Assembly (NCBI GenBank): GCA_003131665.1
Contig: PKWA01000100.1
Span: 5,742 to 14,667, forward strand
Length of the DNA: 8,926 bases
Reading direction: 5' to 3'
From: Acidimicrobiaceae bacterium
GTDB lineage: Bacteria > Actinomycetota > Acidimicrobiia > Acidimicrobiales > RAAP-2
A program made the translations under genes and the position numbers. Shown here one piece after another: positions 1 to 7,820 of this stretch (position 1 is its first letter; every line of letters starts with the position of its first letter). Under the pieces are notes generated by a model. The model did no database searches and was not told where the DNA came from. It saw nothing but the letters and a program-made list of their open reading frames with translations.

Positions 1-1
1 A

Positions 2-2026
<2,025 letters not shown>

Positions 2027-2050
2027 GCCTTCCTTACTAGGGTTTAGCCG

Positions 2051-3913
2051 ATGGCGCCAACCTTTTCTCTCGGTTACACCCTCGCGGATCGGTACCGAAT
2101 TCTCGAGTTGCTGGGCGTAGGTCAGACCGCCGAGGTCTACGTCGCGGAGGATCTCTCGTTGCACCGCCGCGTCGTGGTCAAGGTTCTTTTGGCGGGCCTC
2201 GCAGCGCACGAGGAGATTCGTCGGGCTTTTCGCGATCACATCATTCGTGCTTCGACACTCAGTCACCCCCATCTCGCGCGCGTCTTTGACGGAGGTCAGG
2301 AGTCGGGCGCGATCTTCATGATCAGTGAGTACTTGAGTGGTGGTTCATTGGAAGACGTGCTCAGTGCGGGACGTCGTTTGAGCGTGGACGACGGGGCACG
2401 CTTGGGTCGTGACGTCGCGAGTGCCTTGGCGTACGCCCACGAGCACGGCTTCGTGCACGGTTCACTCTCACCCTCCAAGCTCTTGTTTGACGACGAGGGC
2501 CGAGTGCGTGTGAGTGACGTCGCTTTGGCCGGACTGGCCACCAAGTACCGCGAGCGAATGACCCTCGACGACGCGCGCTACCTCTCGCCCGAGCAGGCGG
2601 TCGGCGATGAGGCCAATCCCAAAAGTGACGTCTACGCTCTCGCGTTGATTCTCTTCGAGGCCATCACCGGCAGCGTGGCCTTTGAAGGTTCGACGCCCGA
2701 GGCGGTGTTGCGCGCTCGACTGAACGCGCCCTTGCCGGTGCGACTCGAACTCGGCACGCTCGACATGATTCTCGCTCAAGCGGCGGTGCCCGATCCGCGC
2801 CTTCGCCTCGACGCCGAACAGTTCTCGGCGCGACTCAGCGCCGTTATCGGTGACGTGGCACCGTTGGTGGTTCGACCGGGGAGTGAACAACTGCCGCTCT
2901 TGGCGAATTTCTCGCCGCCCGAGCCGCGACACTCGATCGGATTTCGGGCACCCTCGCCCGATCAGATCGTGGGCGGATCGTCGGGATCGGGCGGCGGGTT
3001 CGCCCACGTGCCACGAGGGGGCGCGCCGGCCGTCGGGGGATACTCTTCCGGGCCGAAGGTACCCCTGGGACGTACTCCTCGGTTCGATCGAGATCAGTAC
3101 GATCTGCCGCGCGCGAATCGTCGACGATGGGGCTTTCTCGTGGCGGCGCTGGTGATCGTGGTCGCGGCGATCGGTGCCGGGGCCGCGTGGAAGTCCGGCC
3201 TCTTTACGAAGAAGCAAGTGGTGCCGAGTTTGGTCGGACTCAGTCTCACCCAGGCGTCCAGCGCCCTTCAAGGCGACGGCTTTACCGTGACGGTGAATCA
3301 TCGCGTGCACTCGTCGAGCGTCGCGGCCAACGACATCGTCAGCCAGTCGCCCTTGGCCGATTCCAGCGCGAAATCGGGCCAAGTCATTACGGTGAGCGTC
3401 TCCGAAGGTCCGGTACTCGTCACGCTGCCCACGAACCTGCTGGGTGAGACCTGCGTGGCCGCCACGGCGCAGCTCTCGGCACTGCACCTCATCGCGCAAT
3501 GTCCCTCGTCGGCTGCGATCTACTCTTCGACGGTGGCGCTCAACGGCGTCGTTCGCGTGCTCTTTCACACCACCGTCAATCCAGTGACGGTGCCCCTCGA
3601 AGGAACGGTAGTGCTCTCGCTCTCGAAGGGTCCCGCCGCCGGAACGACGACCACGACCACGACCACGACGCCGACATCCGGGACCACCACCACCACGACC
3701 ACGACGATCGCCGGGGAGGGACCTCGGGCCGTTCCTAACGTCGTCGGCGACGATCAAGCCCAGGTCTACGCAGCGATGCACGTGGCCAAGCTCTACTTCT
3801 CCACGACCGGCCCCAATCACAACACCACCAAGTGGACGACCGTGGTTTCGCAGAGCCCCATCGCGGGCACCATGGTGGCGTGGCACTCCTACGTAACCTT
3901 GACGGTCAGATGA
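2051..3913 (+). CDS. PASTA-domain Ser/Thr kinase-like membrane protein, predicted pseudokinase
   Basis: This 620-residue protein resembles PknB-type kinases. It has a cytoplasmic kinase-like domain (about 12-265), a Gly/Ser/Pro-rich linker (about 275-355), a basic RRR stop and one membrane helix (about 361-379), then PASTA domains at about 389-454, 455-528 and 558-620. PASTA domains in this family bind peptidoglycan fragments or lipid II outside the cell. The kinase core is degenerate. The glycine loop reads GVGQTA (22-27), the alpha-C Glu position is His63, the HRD motif is HGS (136-138), the catalytic-loop Lys and Asn are Ser140 and Lys143, and DFG is DVA (156-158). Lys44, Asp156, the SPE motif (179-181) and Asp193 remain. 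Phosphotransfer is therefore unlikely, and a scaffold or ATP-binding sensor role is inferred. The ATG follows AGGG at 2039-2042 with 8 nt spacing. The only cysteines, 468 and 484, lie in PASTA 2. Its stop overlaps the next start. Confidence 0.9.
   Translation: MAPTFSLGYTLADRYRILELLGVGQTAEVYVAEDLSLHRRVVVKVLLAGLAAHEEIRRAFRDHIIRASTLSHPHLARVFDGGQESGAIFMISEYLSGGSLEDVLSAGRRLSVDDGARLGRDVASALAYAHEHGFVHGSLSPSKLLFDDEGRVRVSDVALAGLATKYRERMTLDDARYLSPEQAVGDEANPKSDVYALALILFEAITGSVAFEGSTPEAVLRARLNAPLPVRLELGTLDMILAQAAVPDPRLRLDAEQFSARLSAVIGDVAPLVVRPGSEQLPLLANFSPPEPRHSIGFRAPSPDQIVGGSSGSGGGFAHVPRGGAPAVGGYSSGPKVPLGRTPRFDRDQYDLPRANRRRWGFLVAALVIVVAAIGAGAAWKSGLFTKKQVVPSLVGLSLTQASSALQGDGFTVTVNHRVHSSSVAANDIVSQSPLADSSAKSGQVITVSVSEGPVLVTLPTNLLGETCVAATAQLSALHLIAQCPSSAAIYSSTVALNGVVRVLFHTTVNPVTVPLEGTVVLSLSKGPAAGTTTTTTTTTPTSGTTTTTTTTIAGEGPRAVPNVVGDDQAQVYAAMHVAKLYFSTTGPNHNTTKWTTVVSQSPIAGTMVAWHSYVTLTVR
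3644..3706 (+). repeat. ACG/ACC codon repeat encoding threonine-rich PASTA linker
   Basis: Nine Thr codons (3644-3670), then Pro-Thr-Ser-Gly, then eight Thr codons (3683-3706) separate PASTA 2 from PASTA 3. Every Thr codon in the two runs is ACG or ACC, which creates a short near-perfect ACGACC tandem repeat. The tract lies in the predicted extracellular part and probably acts as a flexible, extended spacer. Its length may vary between strains by slippage in multiples of 3 or 6, which would keep the frame; that is inference. Confidence 0.85.
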
Positions 3914-4206
3914 GCGAGGGCTGCGAACTGTGCGAGGCCGCCATTATCACCAAGCGCTACTTCGAAGACGACACCTGCTGGATTGGCGACTGTGAGGTCT
4001 GTCTGGTGCCCATGGTCGTCTGGCGCCTGCACGGCGCCGCGCCGCCGCCCGAAGTGATTCGCCATCTGCACGACGCGCTGGCGGTGGTGGCCAACGAGGA
4101 GTTCGCGGCGACGCCGTGGAGCATTGACGATCACATGCGAAATATTCCCGATCACTACCACGCGCACGCTCGACCCCCGTACTTCTGGCGCCGGGGCCCG
4201 CAGTAG
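3910..4206 (+). CDS. small HIT-like protein with two CxxC pairs (uncharacterised)
   Basis: This is a 98-residue soluble protein with no signal peptide or membrane segment. The frame is open upstream to an ATG at 3832, but the ATG at 3910 is preferred: it forms an ATGA overlap with the pseudokinase stop and puts CELC at residues 5-8, as in many HIT proteins that begin CxFC. Near the C-terminus IPDHYHAHAR (79-88) gives H82-x-H84-x-H86, matching the histidine triad of nucleotide hydrolases and transferases. The stretch VPMVVWRLH (33-41) resembles the strand ending in Pro-Lys-x-His of HIT proteins. A second pair, Cys28-x-x-Cys31, could bind zinc with Cys5/Cys8, so a zinc-ribbon protein is the alternative reading. 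At 98 residues it is shorter than typical HIT proteins of about 110-150. No Shine-Dalgarno sequence is visible, so it is probably translated by coupling. The HIT assignment is inference from motif spacing. Confidence 0.8.
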   Translation: MSEGCELCEAAIITKRYFEDDTCWIGDCEVCLVPMVVWRLHGAAPPPEVIRHLHDALAVVANEEFAATPWSIDDHMRNIPDHYHAHARPPYFWRRGPQ

Positions 4207-4259
4207 TGGCTCGTCGTTCGTCGTTACAATCGGTTCACTACATCATTTAGGGGGACTCC
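4207..4259 (+). promoter_or_regulatory. candidate promoter and RBS before the dehydrogenase gene
   Basis: This 53-nt gap is the longest non-coding stretch in the window. It holds TACAAT at 4225-4230, a reasonable -10 hexamer, directly preceded by a heptamer direct repeat TCGTCGT (4211-4217 and 4218-4224). No good -35 element is visible at 16-18 nt upstream. A strong ribosome binding site AGGGGGA at 4249-4255 lies 4 nt before the ATG at 4260. The RBS is clear; the promoter is a suggestion. I see no terminator hairpin here for the upstream genes. Confidence 0.4.
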
Positions 4260-5135
4260 ATGGGAGCACTTGAGGGTCGCGTCGCGATCATTACCGGAGC
4301 TGGCCGAGGTATTGGCCGCGAGCACGCATTGCTCTTCGCCGCCGAAGGGGCCAAGGTCGTCGTGAACGATCTCGGGGGAGGACTCGACGGCTCGTCCCAA
4401 GAGGCGACGCCGGCCGAAGAGGTGGTCGCCGAGATTCGCGCCATGGGCGCCGAGGCGGTCGCCAACCACGACAACGTAGCTACCTGGGACGGCGGTGAGC
4501 GACTGATCCAGTGCGCGCTCGAGAACTTCGGTGAGTTGCACGTATTAGTCAACAATGCGGGCATCCTGCGCGATCGCGTGCTCGTCAATCTCTCGGAGAG
4601 TGACTGGGACGCGGTGGTCAACGTGCACTTAAAGGGCCACTTCGTGCCGTCGCGCCACGCCGCGACGTACTGGCGCGAACAGGCCAAGGCCGGCAAGGTC
4701 GTCAAGGCCTCGATCATCAACACGTCGTCCACTTCTGGGCTCTTGGGCAACGTCGGACAGTCGAACTACGGCGCGGCCAAGGCCGGGATCGCGGCCTTTA
4801 GCGTCATCATCGCTGAAGAGCTCGGTCGCTACGGCGTGCGCGTGAACGCGATCGCCCCCGCAGCGCGCACGCGCATGACCGAGTCGACGCCGGGTCTGTC
4901 GGACTACGTGGTGAAGCCCTCCGATGCGGCCGTCTTTGACGTGTGGGACCCGGCCAATATCTCGCCGTTGGTGGCGTGTCTGGCGATGGAGGACTGCGCG
5001 GCGACCGGACAGGTCTTCTTCGTCCAGGGGGGCACCGTTCGAAAGTTCCAGAACTGGACGATGACCGAGAAACTCGAGAAGGACGACCGCTGGTCGGTGA
5101 GTGAACTCGCCGAGCAACTGCCCACTTTGCTCTAG
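4260..5135 (+). CDS. short-chain dehydrogenase/reductase (HSD17B4-like SDR)
   Basis: This 291-residue protein is a classical SDR oxidoreductase, which interconverts an alcohol and a ketone using NAD(P)(H). Visible motifs are the Rossmann TGAGRGIG (12-19), NNAG (98-101), active-site Asn121, Ser157, Tyr170 and Lys174 (SNYGAAK). Asp37 in VVNDLGG at the end of the second strand suggests NAD+ over NADP+. The NDLGGGLDGS insert and the AIAPAARTRMTE segment resemble the hydroxyacyl-CoA/steroid dehydrogenase-like SDRs common in actinobacteria, including ones linked to lipid or sterol breakdown; the substrate cannot be read from the sequence. A tail of about 35 residues after the VQGG segment is typical of that subgroup. 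The start is set by a strong RBS 4 nt upstream. The stop codon overlaps the transporter GTG by 1 nt, so the two are probably co-translated. Confidence 0.93.
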   Translation: MGALEGRVAIITGAGRGIGREHALLFAAEGAKVVVNDLGGGLDGSSQEATPAEEVVAEIRAMGAEAVANHDNVATWDGGERLIQCALENFGELHVLVNNAGILRDRVLVNLSESDWDAVVNVHLKGHFVPSRHAATYWREQAKAGKVVKASIINTSSTSGLLGNVGQSNYGAAKAGIAAFSVIIAEELGRYGVRVNAIAPAARTRMTESTPGLSDYVVKPSDAAVFDVWDPANISPLVACLAMEDCAATGQVFFVQGGTVRKFQNWTMTEKLEKDDRWSVSELAEQLPTLL

Positions 5136-6745
5136 TGAGCGACGAGAGCCCGTTGGCGCACCTCGATCGTGAGGACCCCGACGGACTCTTAAACGCGCGC
5201 ACCGATCCGGCCAGCGCCGCCTTTGGCACGCTCGGCAGCGAAGCCGGCAGCGACCTCAACTGGTTCTTGCTGCTGCGCCAACGAGTGCAGGACAAGGCCG
5301 CCGCCTCGTCGAAGTATCCGTGGTGGGTCTTGTGGAGTTTGCTGGCGGGACTGTTCGCTTTGAACTTCACGTTCACGGTCTTCATTGTCGCGCTACCCAC
5401 GGTGGCCGCGCAGTTTCACACGACGGTGACGGTGCTCACCTGGACGATGGTCGGGCCACTGTTGGCTTACGGACTGGCCGCACCGATTCTTGGCAAGACC
5501 GGCGACATCTTTGGTCACCGGCGTCTGTATCTCTTCGGGCTGATCGGCGCGATGGTCTCCGCGATCTTGACCGCGCTGTCGCACAACGTCGACATGTTGC
5601 TGCTCGCGCGCACGCTCGACGGCGTGCAGGGCGCGGCGACCGGCACCGCGTCGGGGGCGTTGATCAATACGGTCTTCTCTCGAGAAGAGCGTGTCAAGGC
5701 GATGGGCTGGTGGAGTCTGGTGGGCGCGGGCGGGCCCGTGATCGGTCTCTCGCTCGGTTCGCCGGTCATCGCCGCCTTTGGTTGGCGCGCGCTCTTTTGG
5801 TTCCAGCTGGTCTTCATCATGGTGGCCTTTGGGGTCGTCGTGACGGTACTGCCTCATCGTCGCGGCTTCGACGACGAAGAGGCGGAAAAGAAGGCCCGGG
5901 CCCGTCAAGAGTTCAAGAAGCTGGACTGGATTGGCAGTTGGTCGCTCTCCATTGCGGTGACCGTCTTAATGCTCGGTCTTTCCATCGGCCCCTCGCTGGG
6001 CTGGACCAGTGTCTGGACGATCGGGGCCTTCGTGCTCAGCGTCGCGACGGCCGCCGTGTTTATCTATCGACTGAATCACGCGGCGAATCCGCTCATTCCC
6101 GCGTACTACTTTCGACGGCGAAACTTCGTGATGCCCCTGATACTGAGAGCGTCGGCGAACTTCGCCTACTTCGGTGCGTTCTTTTTGTTTCCCCTCCTCA
6201 TGGAGCAGGGCTACAGCTACTCCATTCCCCGAGTGGGCGCCTTAGCCATCGCTCGACCCCTCACGTTCGCGCTCTCCTCGCCGATCGCCGGGTACGTCGC
6301 GATTCGCATTGGCGAGCGCAAGAGTGCCGTCGCGGGGGCGGCGTTTCTGACCGCCTCGTTGGGCCTCTTTGCGTTACTCGAACCCAGTTCGGGCGTGTGG
6401 TTGGTGATCATCGCCCTCGCCCTCTCCGGGCTCGGCATGGGTGTAGCGATGCCGTCGTCGAGTTCGGTGATGGCCAACGAGGTCAAAGTCAGTGAGTTTG
6501 GTGTCATGTCGGCCGCACAGTTGCTCGCCATGCAGGTGGGCGAAGTGGCGGGCATCCAAGTGCTCGAGACCGTCCAGCAGTCCATCGCACGCAAGCGGGG
6601 CCTCGCGCACGCGCACCCCGGTCCGGCACTCCTCGCTACCTTTCACACATCGTTCGTCATCGGCACGTGCGTGGGTACGGTGGCGCTGGTCGCGGCGACC
6701 TTCATGCGCTCAGTTCCGCGCCACCGAACTAAGAAGCTCGTCTAA
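5135..6745 (+). CDS. MFS transporter, DHA2 (EmrB/QacA-like) type
   Basis: This 536-residue inner-membrane protein has about 13-14 hydrophobic segments between residues 63 and 525, as expected for the 14-helix DHA2 proton-driven exporters of drugs and other small molecules. The signature loop GKTGDIFGHRRLY (120-132) matches MFS motif A, and GAGGPVIGLSLG (197-208) matches the antiporter motif C. A charged cytoplasmic loop (about 243-263) follows helix 6. The N-terminal tail of about 60 polar residues before the first helix is longer than usual. The GTG start at 5135 was chosen for its 1-nt overlap with the dehydrogenase stop, although no Shine-Dalgarno sequence is visible; a GTG at codon 51 is the main alternative. 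The cargo is unknown. Pairing with the dehydrogenase suggests export of its product or a related metabolite, which is inference. Confidence 0.93.
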   Translation: MSDESPLAHLDREDPDGLLNARTDPASAAFGTLGSEAGSDLNWFLLLRQRVQDKAAASSKYPWWVLWSLLAGLFALNFTFTVFIVALPTVAAQFHTTVTVLTWTMVGPLLAYGLAAPILGKTGDIFGHRRLYLFGLIGAMVSAILTALSHNVDMLLLARTLDGVQGAATGTASGALINTVFSREERVKAMGWWSLVGAGGPVIGLSLGSPVIAAFGWRALFWFQLVFIMVAFGVVVTVLPHRRGFDDEEAEKKARARQEFKKLDWIGSWSLSIAVTVLMLGLSIGPSLGWTSVWTIGAFVLSVATAAVFIYRLNHAANPLIPAYYFRRRNFVMPLILRASANFAYFGAFFLFPLLMEQGYSYSIPRVGALAIARPLTFALSSPIAGYVAIRIGERKSAVAGAAFLTASLGLFALLEPSSGVWLVIIALALSGLGMGVAMPSSSSVMANEVKVSEFGVMSAAQLLAMQVGEVAGIQVLETVQQSIARKRGLAHAHPGPALLATFHTSFVIGTCVGTVALVAATFMRSVPRHRTKKLV

Positions 6746-6760
6746 ATCTTTCGGTAGTCT

Positions 6761-6766
6761 GGAGGG
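6761..6766 (+). promoter_or_regulatory. ribosome binding site of the hydrolase gene
   Basis: GGAGGG lies in the 23-nt gap after the transporter stop and ends 2 nt before the ATG at 6769. The spacing is shorter than the usual 5-9 nt, yet the next in-frame ATG at 6784 would be too far away, so 6769 remains the better start. No clear promoter or terminator is visible in the gap. Confidence 0.6.
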
Positions 6767-6768
6767 CT

Positions 6769-7518
6769 ATGAGCGCTGACATTATGCCGGGCTGCGAGCC
6801 CTTTTCTTTCCACGGCTCCACCTCGGGGGTGCTGGTGTTGCACGGCTTTACCGGCAATCCCTCCTCGATGCGGTCACTGGGCGAGTTGGCGGCCAAGGCC
6901 GGGTACAGCGTTGAACTGCCGCGTCTCGCCGGTCACGGCACGACGGTGCAAGACATGATGACGACCACGTGGGCCGACTGGTCGAGAGACGCCGAGGAGG
7001 CTTACGACACGCTGAGTGCTCGATGTGATCGCGTGGCGGTCGTCGGACTGTCGATGGGCGGCGGTCTCGGGGCCCACATCGCCGAGGTTCGCCCTTCCGT
7101 GGCGGGCTGTGTGTTGATCAATCCAATCGTGAAGCCGCCTCCCGAGGTGGTAGAAGGGGTGCGCCAGCTCCTCGAAGCCGGCGTCGAAACGGTGGAAGCC
7201 ATTGGCTCGGACATCAAGAAGGAGGGCACACTCGAAGCCTCCTATGACGCCACGCCCCTCGCCGCAGTGCTCAGTCTCTTTTCGGGCATCCAAACGGTGC
7301 ACAAGAACCTTTCCGATATCAGTGCGCCCGTCTTGTTGATCTCGAGTCGAGAGGATCACGTGGTCACGTCGGACAACGGTGACGAACTCGTGGCGAAAGT
7401 CTCGGGACCGATCGAGCGGATCTGGCTTGAAAACTCGTATCACGTGGCGACCATCGATAACGACCAGGAGCTCGTCGAGTCCTTGACCATGGACTTTCTG
7501 GCCCGAGTTTTGTCGTAA
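6769..7518 (+). CDS. alpha/beta hydrolase (carboxylesterase / monoacylglycerol lipase type)
   Basis: This 249-residue protein is a cytoplasmic serine hydrolase, likely acting on carboxylic esters or monoacylglycerols. The oxyanion-hole motif HGFTGNP starts at residue 25. The nucleophile elbow is GLSMGG (93-98) with Ser95. The acid is Asp196 in SSREDHVV, and the base is His225 in [10 protein letters not shown]. The DHVV and SYHVAT blocks and the size match the Geobacillus Est30-type carboxylesterase group. There is no signal peptide. A cap region of about 60 residues (122-182) sits between the core strands, as in that group. Its stop codon overlaps the gatC ATG by 1 nt (TAATG), which ties its translation to the amidotransferase genes. 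The physiological substrate is unknown. Confidence 0.92.
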   Translation: MSADIMPGCEPFSFHGSTSGVLVLHGFTGNPSSMRSLGELAAKAGYSVELPRLAGHGTTVQDMMTTTWADWSRDAEEAYDTLSARCDRVAVVGLSMGGGLGAHIAEVRPSVAGCVLINPIVKPPPEVVEGVRQLLEAGVETVEAIGSDIKKEGTLEASYDATPLAAVLSLFSGIQTVHKNLSDISAPVLLISSREDHVVTSDNGDELVAKVSGPIERIWLENSYHVATIDNDQELVESLTMDFLARVLS

Positions 7519-7820
7519 TGGCCTCACCGCTGCGACGAGAAGACGTCGCGAAGGTCGCCAAACTCGCGCGTTTGACGTTGAGCGAAGCGGAGCTCGACCT
7601 CTTCACCGAACAACTCGGCCAGGTACTCGAGCACGCCAAGGACATCGCGGCGTTGAATCTCGAGGGCGTCGTGGCGACGGCGCACCCCTTTGGCCTGATC
7701 AACGTGGTGCGAGACGACGTACTGCGAGCGAACCTCTCTCGCGAGGACGTGTTGGCGATGGCCCCCGACGCGGAAGACGGCCGATTCGCTGTGCCGCGCA
7801 TAATCGGCGAGGCACCGTGA
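7518..7820 (+). CDS. gatC: Asp-tRNA(Asn)/Glu-tRNA(Gln) amidotransferase subunit C
   Basis: GatC is the small subunit that clamps GatA and GatB together in the GatCAB complex. The complex converts Glu-tRNA(Gln) and Asp-tRNA(Asn) into the correctly charged Gln- and Asn-tRNAs. The 100-residue product has the family's usual length. It shows the N-terminal helix pattern [17 protein letters not shown], a central helical stretch ending [10 protein letters not shown], and the C-terminal [19 protein letters not shown] followed by [10 protein letters not shown], all typical of GatC. The ATG overlaps the hydrolase stop by 1 nt with no evident Shine-Dalgarno sequence, and the gene overlaps gatA by 4 nt. 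Presence of gatCA implies that the organism makes at least one of Gln- or Asn-tRNA by the indirect route. Confidence 0.96.
   Translation: MASPLRREDVAKVAKLARLTLSEAELDLFTEQLGQVLEHAKDIAALNLEGVVATAHPFGLINVVRDDVLRANLSREDVLAMAPDAEDGRFAVPRIIGEAP

Noticed and set aside
2468..3886. 472-residue open frame on the - strand opposite the PASTA pseudokinase
   Set aside because: Its translation is rich in Arg, His and Gly with no recognisable domain, and it lies entirely opposite a well-supported gene. High-GC coding sequence commonly leaves such long antisense frames.
3832..3909. Longer N-terminus for the HIT-like protein from the ATG at 3832
   Set aside because: The extra 26 residues overlap the end of PASTA 3, look like an out-of-frame reading (His/Gly/Arg-rich), and the ATGA junction at 3910 is a more natural start.
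2051..3913. Ordinary active PknB-type kinase
   Set aside because: Domain order fits PknB, but the catalytic Asp and metal-binding Asn are replaced, so an active-kinase label would mislead.
4180..4210. GC-rich palindromic stretch near the HIT-like gene stop as a terminator
   Set aside because: GGCGCCGGGGCCCGC lies inside the coding region, has no following T-run and does not form a convincing long stem.
5320..6495. 391-residue + strand open frame inside the transporter gene
   Set aside because: It is an Arg-rich out-of-frame reading of a clear MFS gene with no domain signal or plausible ribosome binding site.
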